Assembly (NCBI GenBank): GCA_947561585.1
Contig: CANNZV010003210.1
Coordinates: 71,918 to 135,917 of the forward strand
Length of the DNA stretch: 64,000 nucleotides
Direction of reading: 5' to 3'
Source: Caprella mutica
Lineage: Eukaryota > Arthropoda > Malacostraca > Amphipoda > Caprellidae
Shown: one piece after another, positions 44,601 through 56,519 of the stretch
How the letters are laid out: each line of letters opens with the position of its first letter
Numbering within the stretch: the first letter of the stretch is position 1
Position numbers and translations under genes: made by a program
Notes under the pieces: generated by a model
What the model was told of the DNA's origin: nothing
Databases searched by the model: none
The model's input: the letters and a program-made list of their open reading frames with translations, nothing else

Positions 44601-47600
44601 CAACAAAAGTTAGAAATATAAATATGAGTAATCATTGTGAAATTATCCTTATATTTAATAGCTATATAATCAAAAGGAAATTGTATAACTATTTCCTTTT
44701 TCTTGGAATTCACAAAAATTAGTAAATTCATTTTAAATATTTAATCGATTTTTTAAAGTATGGTCCATAAGTGTAGATCCTCTTGCTAGCTTTTCTGACA
44801 GATAAACCTTTTTGGAATTCATCAAAAAAAATTTGAATACCTTCTTTATTACGGACTCTATCAGTTTTCCTTTTATAATGAAAAGGCATGAATACGATCG
44901 TCAAACTGTAAAATTAAGACACTAATATTAAAAGTTGCAGCAAATTTTATATAAACAAATGCTATGTCAATTAAAATATTTACCTTCAAGTTAAGAATGT
45001 CCTTTTTAATAAGAATTACTTCAATAAATTGTAATAGTGGACTGAATCGGATACAGAGGGAAGGTTCGAACACCGTCCGAACCAACTTCAACAGAAGTGT
45101 CCGATTCATCCCAAAATTAAAAACATCACCATTTTTCTAATTTCATTTGTATTATTTTTTTAACACACCAAACATAACTTAAAATATTGATATAATTCAT
45201 ACCTTTGAGATTGAGAATCAATTTCCTATTCATATAGTCCACACACGATCCAATTCAATACGAAAAATTACATCAATATTGAAGAAAACAGTAAATTACC
45301 CCTCGGGGGCGAAATACTACATCTCCGCACTGGATCTTTCAAATAGCTGACGGTTAGTTCCAACAACTATGAACATGTTTAAACGAGTTGTCCGAACTAT
45401 CCCTATTATAAAAAGTACTAACTACTATGGTTTATGTTTAATTTTCTACTAATAGGAATGTCATTACTTGTAAATATCTTGGTAATGAATCCATTTTAAA
45501 ACTTCAAAAGTCAATATGCAGTTTTTGATAATTTATGTTTTTGTGAAACAATTCTTGTTTTACTTGAAATTCCCTGTTTATGTCAAAAATAATAAAAATT
45601 CCTAGAATCAGGTTATCAATATCTCTATAACTACGTAGATTTAGACATTTGGTTATTCATGAAATTTTCAAAATTTTGGGAATTTATGGAGGCTGTCAAA
45701 TTTGTTCGGATCTTATATGAAGCACCCTGTATATATAAATTTATTTGACCATCGTTAAATCTTACTCATCACACCAGTGACTTGCAGTTAGCATTCAGTG
45801 CATAAATAAAACAGTTAAAACATTAAAGAAATGAATGTTTCTCTGAAATGAAATATCAATACTGATATAATTTTTCTATGGTATTCTTCATATTTCAGAA
45901 GAAGAATTGTATGTTTGTGACTGTTATTTTATTGTGCATAACTACAAAATATAGATTTTTCTGAAACTATGGCTCTAGATATGGCGGTAATGCCGTACCT
46001 GTTTTTTTTTGTTGTTTTTTTATTTGCATACATTTTCAGTTGTTATATATGTATTTTTTATTTCTGATATTTCTAGTCATAAATATGTAGTATATTTTTA
46101 CAAATTTTATATTGTAATATTTATTCCTTACTTTTTCAACAATAAGTATATAATATGTTGGAGAAAAAACAATTTTAAAAAAATTACAAAAAGGTGTGTG
46201 TTAAAAACTGAAATATTTTTGACTTTTCTCCTCTCTTTTTCAGAACTATTTCGATTCACTTCCAGATGAAATTATTTTGAAGATTCTAGAAAATATGGAT
46301 GGGATGACCGACAAATCCAAAATGGAGCAAGTCTCAAGAAGGTTCAATGAACTGGCAAATGATAAAAAGTGGAGAAAAAGCATCTACATTTCTGTAAGTT
46401 ATTCCGTAATTTATTTAAGTTTACAGTTAATATTGATTTATGTTGTTCATGGAATGACTAGTGAAGAATTACCATTTTCCTCATCTAATGTTGTACTAGA
46501 TTACAGTTAAAATCTAATATTAAATTGTTTTCCAATAAATAGAATCTAGAGGTTCTCCAGTTCAAAAGTCATTACGTCACACTAAACCCCATCCTGGTTA
46601 AAAATAAGTCCTATAATTGATTAAAAGAATAAAAAATTTTGAATGTTGTAAAGATTTTTGATTGTAAATGTATACCTGAACATCTTGAAAATATATTTAT
46701 TCAATATCATGGCCAGGGTTCTAGGTCAATTCCCCCGTGAAAAGTTCCACCGCATAATGCTGGATTTCATTTACATTATGTTAGATATAAAACTGAAATT
46801 CTTACAGGAGACCTTTAACCATTTACTAGTAGTTAGAGGTCTCCTCTAAAAAAGGTACTGTTCTTTCCAATGAGATCACTGTTTCTTATCATTTTGCTGC
46901 AAATTCCATGAAATTTGTTAGCAATTATTTAATTTTATGTCTTTTTAAAGATTTCTATAATCAAAACTCTTCAAAACCCGTTTTTGCTTCTGACTTATTT
47001 GAGTCAGTTATTTTCAAAACCCGTTTTTGCTTCTGACTTATTTGAGTCAGTTATTTTTGATGTCAGTTAGGTAGGGATTGTCAATTCAATATTAAATGTT
47101 CGTGTAAATGTGCATAACAAAAGAAACTTTTTATAATCGCTTACCTCCTTCAGTAAATAATTTCAATATTAAATGAAGGTCGAACATGCATTGTTTGTTT
47201 ATAAAATCCATATTGCAAATCAAAGCAAGAAGTGTACAATCTTTTTTCTTCAGCGTGCCACATTAGTGTTTCGTACAATTATTGTTGTTGTTTACCCGAA
47301 TATTATAAAAACTTCTAAAGCATTTGAAAAATATTTTTGAATCGAATTTTTTGTAGCTTGCAGATTAATGATCTTATCGACTTTAGTTCTTTAATACTAT
47401 GTAATATACTATTTTTTAAATCTGAATCTAGAGAAGACCTTTAATAAATTATAAGTGTCGATTATAAGTATCACTCAAGGAGAAAACATAGGTTGTATTT
47501 AAAATACTTTCCATGATGAAATCTTCCTGGTGCTGAACTTGTCGTGAGGGAATTTACCCGCAAAGCATGGCTAGATATTTTAAAATTAAAAGGTATTTAC

Positions 47601-49051
47601 TATGTTCCAAAAAGACTTTGTTAGGTCTGGATTCATTTCTTCTCTCTCCATAGGTTTCATTATTTCAATTTAATAACATATTAATAATATATTTTTTCTA
47701 ACTATTCCTAGCTGTCTTAACTGATATTAATTTCATTTATTTTTTATTGGATAATAAGATGCTTATGAACGTACCCATGATTCAATTTTAAATCTGCTTA
47801 ATTACAACTATATAGAAAAAGTCAAAATATTTTTCAGTCCCATATCACAAAAAAAACATAAATTTAGAAGTATCTTCAGAACTATCCTTTGACTTTTCCT
47901 ATCTTGAAGGGGAGGGAAAGGTAAAATAGCGTATTACTCTAACCCTTTATTACAGTAGTATTTTTCTATATATCATTCCAAATATAATACACATCTCATG
48001 CAGATAACTCTGCATAATTTACTCCTGACGCAGAAATAGATAGTAAAATCTCCTAAAACATATTTATTTGATTGTTTTTCTTTTTCAGAAGAAAGAGTTT
48101 CAGCGATTCTCTATGGATGAAGGAACAAGATCTCTATGCTTAGATACAATACTGGAAGAAATCAACCGTTCAAAATTTTTTGGCCTCTTAACTATGGATC
48201 TTCCAATGACCATCAATGAATATGGCACCCGTGATCTACTACTTTTCGAGAAGATTGATGAAAATCTTAGCAGATCAAGTAAGTACGTTGGGGGTTGCAA
48301 GTTATATACTTCCATCAATATAACCCACGTCATGTTCTTGTTTACTCCAAACAATGAAGATGCTGATTATGGTCGCACACTCCGTTACAATCCTACTAAT
48401 ACGACCAGCTTAACCTTTAGAGGAAATGATATTATGATGCTGGTGAAGATTTTGAAGAACTGCAAAGAAACTTTATTGGAATTAAAATATGAAGGAAAAG
48501 TAACTTTGCCGCTGCTGAGACAATTAGGTAAATGTAAGAAACTATATAACATTATTTTGAATGGTCCATTTAATCTTCCAAATGATGTCAATGATACTGA
48601 GTTACCCAAAATTAGGAGCGAAGTAGTTTACTTGAAAGATTTTCAACTTTCTGAAATAACTATGGAAACTTCATACAAAATAAGAGATATATTTTTTTCT
48701 GATGCCCTGCATTCATTGGAGATTTCATTTTATTTGTTCAGAGGGGTGGAAAGTGAAATCTGCACAATATGTCCAAATTTGAGATATTTAAACATCCAAC
48801 AGAATACCATCCTTCCCTCTAAGGATATATTTGCAGATTTCTGCGACAATTTGCTCCTTCACCTGAATAATCATTTACTAATGTATGAAGTGCGATTTCA
48901 TTGCTTAGACTCGTCTTTGAAGACCATCCTTTCAGAGTCAAGAAATAGAAATTTGACTGTAAATTACAGAGTCTATCAATACTTTACTCACTGTCTGATA
49001 TTTTCTCGTGAGAGAGACTGGAGCTTACCTTCAATGTTTCTCAAACACTGA
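41619..49051 (+). CDS. F-box / LRR-like protein gene (host gene), 3-4 exons
   Basis: Exons: 1a 41619-41636 or 1b 41846-41881, then 46244-46393, then 48089-49051; all introns are phase 0 with GT-AG ends. The second exon encodes the F-box (NYFDSLPDEIILKILENM .. VSRRFNELANDKKWRK) and the last about 320 residues with irregular leucine-rich segments (LTFRGNDIMMLVKILKN, LHSLEISFYLF, CPNLRYLNIQQN). F-box proteins recruit substrates to SCF ubiquitin ligases; the LRR-like half would bind the target. Total length is about 376-382 aa. TEs and an assembly gap fill intron 1. Two polyadenylation signals follow the stop. I do not recognise an orthologue. Confidence 0.78.
41846..41881 (+). CDS. F-box gene, candidate first exon 1b (MESTAFDDEKDR)
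   Basis: The exon follows an ACACAG acceptor-like site at 41838; ATG at 41846 opens 12 codons ending AGA|GTAAGT in phase 0 and joins in frame to the F-box exon. It is an alternative N-terminus to exon 1a. Which is used cannot be told here. Confidence 0.5.
43265..43297. repeat. Perfect 16-bp-arm palindrome beside the gap
   Basis: GCATGAAGTCCCACCA, one G, then its exact complement. Nearby, GCATGCGTCATG (43326-43337) and ATGACGCATGC (43371-43381) are also inverted. Such structure may be why the assembly breaks at 43386. Confidence 0.8.
43386..43744. other. Assembly gap (359 N)
   Basis: The run of N contains no information. Frames spanning it are meaningless. The gap lies in intron 1 of the F-box gene. 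Confidence 0.99.
43983..45403. mobile_element. TIR element with TA flanks, GGGGAGAACCGGG-type ends
   Basis: The left end GGGGAGAACCGGGAGCATTC and the right end GTTGTCCGAACTATCCC are partial inverted repeats sharing TTCGGACA, flanked by TA (43981-43982, 45404-45405). Internal copies of the TCGGACA motif occur near 44410 and 45080. It is probably a decayed Tc1/mariner-like element. No transposase was recognised. Confidence 0.5.
44170..44392. repeat. Cluster of GAGTCA/TGACTC half-sites and palindromes
   Basis: More than ten GAGTCA or TGACTC motifs occur in about 220 bp, several arranged as spaced palindromes such as GAGTCAAATTGACTC and GAGTCAGTTTGACTC. It lies inside the 43983-45403 element. 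It may be a degenerate repeat array or a transposase/bZIP-binding array. Confidence 0.6.
46244..46393 (+). CDS. F-box gene, F-box exon
   Basis: A 150-nt exon between TCTTTTTCAG and TCT|GTAAGT encodes exactly 50 residues that contain nearly the whole F-box, including LPDEIILKIL and the VSRRFNELANDKKWRKS helix end. Splice consensus on both sides is strong. Confidence 0.82.
46717..47565. mobile_element. 9-bp-TSD element of family D in F-box intron 2
   Basis: The left end GGTTCTAGGTCAATTCCCCC and the right end GGGAATTTACCCGCAAAG are inverted repeats clearest from the ninth base inward. CATGGCCAG (46708-46716) and CATGGCTAG (47566-47574) match at 8 of 9 positions. The same family, with the same left end, lies at 56520-58095 and in part at 58811-59065. 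No ORF of note. The 9-bp TSD suggests Mutator-like ancestry. Confidence 0.7.
46973..47058. repeat. 43-bp exact tandem duplication
   Basis: CAAAACCCGTTTTTGCTTCT and on through TGAGTCAGTTATTTT occurs twice in a row. Each unit contains a CTGACTTATTTGAGTCAG hairpin. It lies within the family D element. Confidence 0.9.
48089..49051 (+). CDS. F-box gene, last exon (LRR-like substrate-binding part)
   Basis: The exon opens after TTCTTTTTCAG and reads 320 codons to TGA. It is uninterrupted, with leucine-rich segments and many Cys/Asn residues, and no transposon signature. Short opposite-strand frames within it are shadows. Confidence 0.8.
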   Translation, partial: KKEFQRFSMDEGTRSLCLDTILEEINRSKFFGLLTMDLPMTINEYGTRDLLLFEKIDENLSRSSKYVGGCKLYTSINITHVMFLFTPNNEDADYGRTLRYNPTNTTSLTFRGNDIMMLVKILKNCKETLLELKYEGKVTLPLLRQLGKCKKLYNIILNGPFNLPNDVNDTELPKIRSEVVYLKDFQLSEITMETSYKIRDIFFSDALHSLEISFYLFRGVESEICTICPNLRYLNIQQNTILPSKDIFADFCDNLLLHLNNHLLMYEVRFHCLDSSLKTILSESRNRNLTVNYRVYQYFTHCLIFSRERDWSLPSMFLKH

Positions 49052-49093
49052 CAGAACCGCTAATCTAATTTTTGTTTCTGAGGACAAATGCTC

Positions 49094-49114
49094 AATAAAG
49101 TTAAATTTAATAAA
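49094..49114 (+). terminator. Two AATAAA polyadenylation signals of the F-box gene
   Basis: AATAAA at 49094-49099 and again at 49109-49114, about 45-60 bp after the F-box gene stop codon. This gives a very short 3' UTR. Confidence 0.6.
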
Positions 49115-49287
49115 GCTACTTGAGTTGATGTATTTCCCCAAAAGTATAATAAAATAGTCGAATTCAAAATAAATATCAAATTGAATACCAAGAAAGCTAA
49201 TACACATAAAGGATGTAAAATTATATTGATTAATCATTCAAACTAGAGTGAAGGGAAACAAAATTTTATACACATGAAAAAATTGTA

Positions 49288-50267
49288 CAGAGTGACACAA
49301 AAGTTCTTCAACGACACTCTTTTCATTGTGAATAAAATACTTATATGTGAACTTATGTGAACAAATTCCTTACATTTTTCACAGTTTATATAGTGTTCAA
49401 TATAATATATATCTTACAACAAGTTCATTTTACGTGAGCAGGAAAGTTCGTATCTGAAAACTTTAGACGGCTGTGCGGTAAATCAGTTATAAGAAGAGTT
49501 CGAGCGTTGCATGCTTCTTGAAAGGATGATATCTCAAATCGTGTTCAACAATTCGGTGAACTGTGTCTTTAGTGATGTCTAATTCATTCATTCTTGATTG
49601 ATAATTTTGGATTCTCAATAAATTTTTCATGAATAAGATTAATATTTTCATGTGTTCGTTCTGTTCTCCTGCAACATAATCGTTTTTTGTTCAAAATAAA
49701 TTGGTTTCTAAAGTTTTGAACTTATTAACATAAGTCAATATGGTTTTAAAGTTGGTGAAAATATTTCCTCAAATCCTGAAAACTATGTTCAAAATGAGGT
49801 TGAACCTGTTCAAAGATTCCAGTGTTTAAATAATTTGCCACAACAAAATCTGTTCTTTTGAAAGATGCATTTTGAGGAATTAATTAAGAGATACAAATTA
49901 ACGGCGAACTGATTTTATTGAAGATATCAATTTTATATCAAACATCAATTCTCAAATGATAATTAAGGTTTTCATTGTTTGTTAGTTGTTACAGAAAATA
50001 ATATGAAATAACGTTTTTACATCCATATGAAATGAATTACACCTATTGTGATTATTTTCGTATATTTCGTGCTCGCGCAAGCCATTTTTATTTAACTTTT
50101 TTAATTCACTACAGAATGTTCAATTTTCGTCTTAACTTCAACAGATTTTAACGGTAGATTTATAAAAAGTGAAGGAATAAAATGATATTTTTAAATTTTT
50201 TTTAGCTTTAATAGTTTGTAAAATATACTATTTTGAAAATGGGTTTCCTTTTTTTTGCGCCACCCTA
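49288..50267 (-). mobile_element. Decayed Tc1/mariner-like element
   Basis: The left end CAGAGTGACACAAAAGTT and the right end TTTTTTGCGCCACCCTA are diverged inverted repeats, with TA on both sides (49286-49287, 50268-50269). On the - strand near 49586-49491 a frame reads NELDITKDTVHRIVEHDLRY and HPFKKHATLELF, like the second helix-turn-helix region of insect Tc1/mariner transposases (TV.RIL..DL..HPYK). The rest of the transposase is not readable. Confidence 0.55.
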
Positions 50268-50389
50268 TATAACAAAAATTAAACTGGTAAGCGAAAACTC
50301 AGATGAAAATGCACAAGTGGTCGTCATTCGAATAAGAGAAGGGTTTATTGAATAAACTTCTTTACATGTCTTCTCAGTGTTCTCTTTAA

Positions 50390-51192
50390 GGGGACAGCGA
50401 TAGTCCCAGGTTTGTAAAAAGTTGTTTATTATTGTAGCTACGGTTGTGAAACTTTGTACACATATATAAAATTGAATTTAGATTTGTTTTTGTTTGTGAA
50501 TTTTTTTCGATTTGACGAGATTCGAACAAGTAACACGAGATTTGAACCAATTTAAAAAAAAAATAACGTATTACTCACAAAGTTTTGAAGTTAGGATACA
50601 TCGGTTTTTTGCTTTCGATGCTTCTATGAATGCTCCACAACAAGTAGCAAACAAAATTTTGATTTTAGGATTCATTTATCGAAATTTTACTTTTTCGAAT
50701 AAAATATTCTTTTTTAACAACGTACTTTCAAAAATTGAAGGTCAAAATCAAAAATATATTCGCTACATATTGTAAAGAATTCATAGGATCATCGAATGCA
50801 AAAAACCGCAATGCCGTAACTTCCAAACTTTTTGAAAAATATCAAAAATGAATATGAAATATACAACATTTGCAATTATTCAGGAGAGCAATAATAATGA
50901 AAAAAAATTGTTTGCCACTAAATCCCCTCAGACCAGGCAAGCCCGGTATTCTCCACTCGAAGGTGGAGGTGTCTTCAGGCGTCACCTGACTCACTGTGGT
51001 AAAGTTCAATACAAAAACGAGAACAAGAACAAATAACCCAAATCCACTAGTTTATCGATTTTTACTCCCCAACCCCTCTCTTCAAACCCCCCTCCACTGT
51101 CTCGGGAGTTAGTCAGCGATGTGATATTTCACCACCTTAGTGAAGAAAAAAATATTTGGATCAAAAAACAGAAAATGGCTGGGACTGTCCCC
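50390..51192. mobile_element. TTAA-target TIR element, 803 bp
   Basis: The left end GGGGACAGCGATAGTCCCAG and the right end CTGGGACTGTCCCC are inverted repeats, the left carrying 5 extra bases. TTAA flanks both sides (50386-50389, 51193-51196). An internal inverted repeat pairs TTTTGAAGTTAGGATACATC near 50583 with sequence near 50800. No transposase. It resembles 7712-8573 in target, foldback form and GGG start, though not in sequence. Confidence 0.8.
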
Positions 51193-51196
51193 TTAA

Positions 51197-52359
51197 TATA
51201 TCTTAACACTTTTCATGTTGTTTTACCTATTTGAATGTTTTATCTGGTAAGTTTTTATTTTAGGAAAGTTTGAATTTTTTTATATACATAGTAGCTATAA
51301 TTTCTTTAATGGTAGTCAGCCACATAAAGTCTTGCGGTTAACATCTAACCGATTTACTCTCGGCTAACGTTGTTAGCCATGCACTGTGTAGTATAGGGTG
51401 CTTGAAGTACAGTCGTATAAAACTTTATCTTGTATTGCTATTAACCTATTAGTAAAGAGATCCAAGAGAAAAGATCTATAGGTAATAGTATAGTGAGCAA
51501 GTATTTGGGTATAGAACCTAATACTAATACAAGAATTGAGTAAACAGAATATGACTAGGCTATTCACGTTCAAGTACTAAGTAATACAGTAATAATAAGA
51601 TAGGCCATCATGGGCCATCACAATTGAGTCCAACAGCTACCAGTCTGTTCCTGTACATCTCAATTATTGATTTGCTCACATTGAGTGATATTTTGTCCCA
51701 TTCTTCTTGACATATTGTCTTTAAATTCTTGGTATTTGCTGTTTCTCTGAGAACTGACTTGGCCTTTGCAAGACATCAACGTTATCTTCACCAAACTTAT
51801 TTCTTGTAGTGACTTCTACACAATCTGAAAATTAAGGTGATATTTGAAAATTCAAATTGGGGAAAAATGCACCAAAGTACAACTGTTGATATTGTGCAAG
51901 AGTACTTGAATCCTCCCACTGGATACATCACTAATGTTAATCATACAATGTAATACATTAACATGGTACACCATCACTCAAAGAGGGGTAAGTTTTCAGT
52001 TTAAATATTTTAGTGATATTTCTTTTAGATTTCTTTCTAGGTACCAATTCATTTACAATACATATAGGTTCTTCTCTTAATACAAATAAAAGCCTCTCGG
52101 CATACTCTCGTCAGTCGTATATATTCTTTTAATTGCGTCTTTAACTAGTAATTGATTTATATTATATTGATTAGTTTTTATCTACAATTTGAATGCTTTC
52201 TTAATTTAAATGTATAATTTTACATAAATATGTAATGTTGTTCAATGCTTGAGAAAATTCAAATGCAATTAGAATTTCCCATCAATACTTATATCACTGA
52301 TATCAAAACACTAGTCAACAGAAACCCTAAAATTGAACTTTCAAATCTTTATTACCTTC
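51197..52359. other. Stretch with no supported gene
   Basis: A GCTAACGTTGTTAGC palindrome occurs at about 51363-51377. Short frames here show no family features. Confidence 0.4.
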
Positions 52360-52695
52360 GCAAATTTGCGGAAGGTTTTATTTTACACGGCATTTATTTA
52401 TTTATCATCTTGTTATTCGCATAACTGAAAAGGTGTTCAACCAAATTGACTGAGGGTTGGTGAAACGATTGGTCCATGTCCAGTGACCTTCTGGTAGAAT
52501 TTTGGGAGCGACCCGGTCAAAGGTCAAGGTCATTTATAACTCAATAATTCAAAAAGTATTTAACCATATTGCATGAAACTTGGTAGGACGATTGCAATTG
52601 GCATTATACAGTTACCAGTTTATTAAATTTTGGGAGAGAACGGTTCAAAGCGATGGCGAAGGTATGCGCTCTACCGAGTGCACATAATCTAGTTT
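52360..52695 (+). repeat. Interspersed repeat family C (AAATTTGCGGAAGG-type)
   Basis: It starts CCTTCGCAAATTTGCGGAAGG, a palindromic head, and includes two related halves, each with GTCAAAGGTCAAGGTCATTT or GGTCATTTATAACTCAATAA-like text, ending GGCGAAGGTATGCGCTCTAC. A degraded copy lies at 27770-27965. I recall similar elements from many invertebrate genomes, without being able to name one. Confidence 0.65.
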
Positions 52696-52699
52696 TTAA

Positions 52700-55620
52700 T
52701 AGAAATCATATCAGTTCAATCAGTAACTTTCTACTGTTATATAAAGGGAAAAAATAAATAGATTCATTCTTTCAAACATTTGTTCAGAAACTATTTTAGT
52801 TCTTTTTTCCTTCAGTTGAATGTTATTTGTTTAAAAAAACTTGAAATATTTTTTTCTCAGATTTCTTCGCACTGTCTATTCCTGTAAAAGACTTGATTTA
52901 GTTAGTTTAACCCGTGTAAATGATATCAATTATTTTGGTAATGGAAATAAATCGTATCTTATCTCCAATTCATTTTTATTTACTGATTTTGTATTTTTAT
53001 GTTCTCAGGTTAATTTTTTTTATGCTATCCCAATTTTATTTTTCTGTTATTCAATTTTTTAGTTATCAGGATAAAGTGATCGGGATGTGCTAAATTTAAA
53101 TGATAAAGCGTGACATTTCTCTTTAAACCACCCAACACACAAATTTACTCTGTATATATTTAGATATATTTTTTTCATATATATTTTTCAACAATCTTTT
53201 AAATTGTTCAAATTACATCCGTAAATTTTTGAGTTGGTTTGATCTGAGGCTTTTCGGTTTGCATTAATTACTCGTATAGTTGACACCAAATTTTATTACG
53301 TAATGGTTTTTATTTACTTTAAATGTTTAATGATTTATTTAAAAATTGGGATAATTTATTTCAAAATAATGGAAGATTTCAAATTAATCATAAAAATCTT
53401 TGAATTGTAGAATATAGATACGTTTTTCGTACATAGGAATTGTATTAATTCAAATTTAATTTATTTGTAAGAAATTGAAATATATAATAACAACAGAAAA
53501 AGGAAAAATTTAGTTAACTGACAATGAGCAAGGACTGACAAGGACTAAATATGAATGATAATGTCAGTTTCTTCAATTTCACTAGTTTAATGCTCTCTTA
53601 TTTTTTAAACACTATGATAAAAAAACCTTCTAGAGTACACTGAGAATAACAAACAACTCCAACTGATGCACTCAGACATTTCCCATTTGCACCCCAAATG
53701 CTATGGTGCACGCACTGAGGGTGCGAGAAAACCGTTTCCATTTGTTCCCCGGTTGTCTGGGGTACAAATGGAGCATTTCCGAAATTTTCAAAATTGTAAT
53801 TGTGCAATTTCTAATAAGATTTAGCGTCGATATTTTGATACGGATTTTGTTTATAGTTTGCACCGAACAGTTTGTTTTCGGTGAATGAGTAGAAACCCTA
53901 ATTGTTAAGAGTTTGATATCCTATTTGTATAGTTTTAACTTTTTAGTTTTGTTTACGACTTTATATATATATATAGTTGGGTCATTTATTAGTCAATTCA
54001 AGAAGTTATCAATATTATATAAATCTATTTTGCCTGCTGGAATTTATATTTATTTAGGAATTACATTAATTGCAGGCAATCTGTCCAGTATCATGGAAAT
54101 ATACTACTTGGTCCGCTAAGGAGTTTATTATATAATTGTTCATTTACGACCGTAGTAGGTAGTTACTTAGTATATTGGATAGTTATCTTAGGATATGAGT
54201 GTTGATACCTACCTATATGTTGGAAGGAATTGGAATGGTGGAACTGTGGAAGTGGGATTGGAGTGGTGGAAGTGCCATGTTTAGGGGCCAAAATTAGGGC
54301 TATACTATATATAATACAAGCTGCAGTGTGGATGACTTTGTAATTAGGTATATTAAATTTATGTGTTGGTGATTGCTGCATGCTGTAGATAAACTAACTA
54401 GTCTGTAGATAACATTGGTGAACTAAGTACAGTGTACTAGCTTCTTGTTTCGTAATGGTTATCAGTAATTACTGGCTATTGCTAATAATTTTATTAAATT
54501 AATCAAAGAGACAGGAGAGCACTGTGGAAAATTGTGCAAAGATAATTAGAGACAATTTGTATGCTTCAAATAGATTGGAAATACACATTCAGTTAGCGTT
54601 CCCTATCCACTAGACTCTGGTTCTAATGTAAGACTAACTAATCATCAATCAATGTTATGCAGCTAATACTAGTGTTTTTTTATTATTTTCCAATTGCATG
54701 TTATCTTATTCTATTTATGCTATAGTAAATCTATAAAATAATCATCTTCAGTATTTTTATTCTCTAGTATTTAATTCCCTGCTGTACTCAAGACTAATTA
54801 TTTACTATTTAACAAAATATGAACTTTTGCATGACATGTAATTGCAAAAATAATTAAAATTTGATCATAATAATTTAAATTTGATCATAACGTTTTTTCA
54901 TCTGTTTCATATTTGTCACAAAGATGGAATATTATAATAGAGTATAATTAATTTCAAAAACAACACAATGCTTAGCAATAAAATCATAATATTATATAGT
55001 TTTGTGGATAATTTTTGTCTGCACCACCATACCTTTATTTGGTTATAATTTGTTTCTTCAGATGCAAATCTACGCTTTGTGCTGTTATGAATTGAATAGG
55101 TTTGGTATATAATTTAGGGACAGGGGCCTGATTAGCAGACTAGGGGATTTTTGGCTCATTTAATTTCTTTCTAATTTTGCGTAAGTGCAATTGTAGCGAA
55201 AAAGATTTTTTGAATGCGATTTTATTTATTTGGATTTTCTTCAAAAACTGTTATATAAATAAATTTTCAGCTCTATTCAAAATTGGCTCATTTAATTTGT
55301 TTATAATTTTGAATATAGCTTTGGACCAATAGAGGGCAGATATAACCAAAAGGATTTTTTGATTGAATTTTTTAATAGGATTTTTTTAAATGATTACTTC
55401 TGAGGGTTTTCGTATTTCTAATAATAAATGTTTTAGTTGGTCATAATTTACTTGACAATTCATCTTCAATATTGCATTCTTTAATGCATATATCGTCTGA
55501 GCTTTTCCAGATAATTTGTCATCTGGTACAGACTGCACTTGTTTTCGATCAATTGCTAGTTCTTGTCTATTACAAATATTTCTGTTGGATCGTTATACTA
55601 CTACTTGACATATGAACGAA
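52700..55620. other. AT-rich stretch, no supported gene
   Basis: Only short frames without family features occur, including 53598-53863 on the - strand. A purine-rich GGAAGG/GGTGGAA run lies near 54220-54280. It may be intergenic sequence. Confidence 0.4.
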
Positions 55621-55628
55621 ATGTTATA

Positions 55629-55917
55629 ATTTGCAGATATGCCCGGTCCTGCAGAAAGTCCACCAACCCCTGTAGCCAATGAAGATGGTGGTGGAAGGGC
55701 AGAAGAACAACAAGCATTCCGGTTTTGGAGGAAGATGATATTTATAACAATCCTGGACTTCCTGATGCTCCAAGGGCACCTGCTGCCCGAAGACCAAGAA
55801 CGCTTGGGCCTCAAACTCACACAATGCTCCTTTGAGAACGTGGATAGTCATAATATGAAGATGCAGGAGAAATGGGAGGAGGCAGAAGATAGGGAGAAAT
55901 ACATGAGGGACTCGTAG
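55629..55917 (+). pseudogene. Possible accessory gene fragment of the third Harbinger
   Basis: After AATTTGCAG an ATG frame reads MPGPAESPPTPVANEDGGG. A one-base shift gives TSIPVLEEDDIYNNPGLPDA and PRAPAARRPRTLGPQTH. The first frame then reads SHNMKMQEKWEEAEDREKYM to a stop at 55915-55917. The mixture of frames indicates indels. A low-complexity head followed by a charged helix is usual for Harbinger accessory proteins, and it faces the transposase tail to tail. No domain can be named. Confidence 0.35.
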
Positions 55918-56337
55918 TCACCAAAATCTACACCAGTTACTCGAATGAATGACTATAGAAGAAAACAGATTATAATGAAACTGACACAATTAAACTACAA
56001 ATATTCGAGAGTGAACCTAGAATGTAAAAATAGTACAAGCCTTACAATTTTGTTCAATGAATCAACATTGCCAATTAATGATGAAATATGAAAGTAACGG
56101 AACAGAGATTCAAACAATTAATTAGCTTACAATTACTTGTTGGTGATAAAAATAAATGGCATTCAGGTTTTTTTTAAACAGTAAAATAGAATATTAGAGC
56201 GAGCAAACAAAAATAACTAGCTATGTTAATATTAAATTTTTAATTGAAAGGAAAATGAGAAATATACAAGTAATTAAAAATGAGAGTTAACATAGGTTAT
56301 TAACTAACTAAGGTACTTAGTGATAATGAAAAGGAAA

Positions 56338-56511
56338 TTATGCTAAATAATTGGCTATAGACTCTCGTTTTTGTTGAGTATTTCCATTTTCAATCTGGAA
56401 GATAGGATTATCATTTACATCACCACTTGCAATTTTCTCCATGATGAAATTGTGCAATCGAACACAAGTATCAATTATAGGGACAGAATGTTCAATATCT
56501 ACTTAGAGATG
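56338..56511 (-). pseudogene. Harbinger transposase C-terminus (block A)
   Basis: On the - strand: EHSVPIIDTCVRLHNFIMEK and NGNTQQKRESIANYLA then TAA at 56340-56338. VRLHNF is the conserved LHN motif. It joins in frame to the core at 58105-58510 if the intervening family D element and one TSD are removed (RCLK|HL). Confidence 0.7.
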
Positions 56512-56519
56512 CTAGAGGC

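Noticed and set aside
55593..55851. - strand 75-codon frames opposite the accessory fragment
   Set aside because: Shadows; the + strand has an acceptor site and a more protein-like composition.
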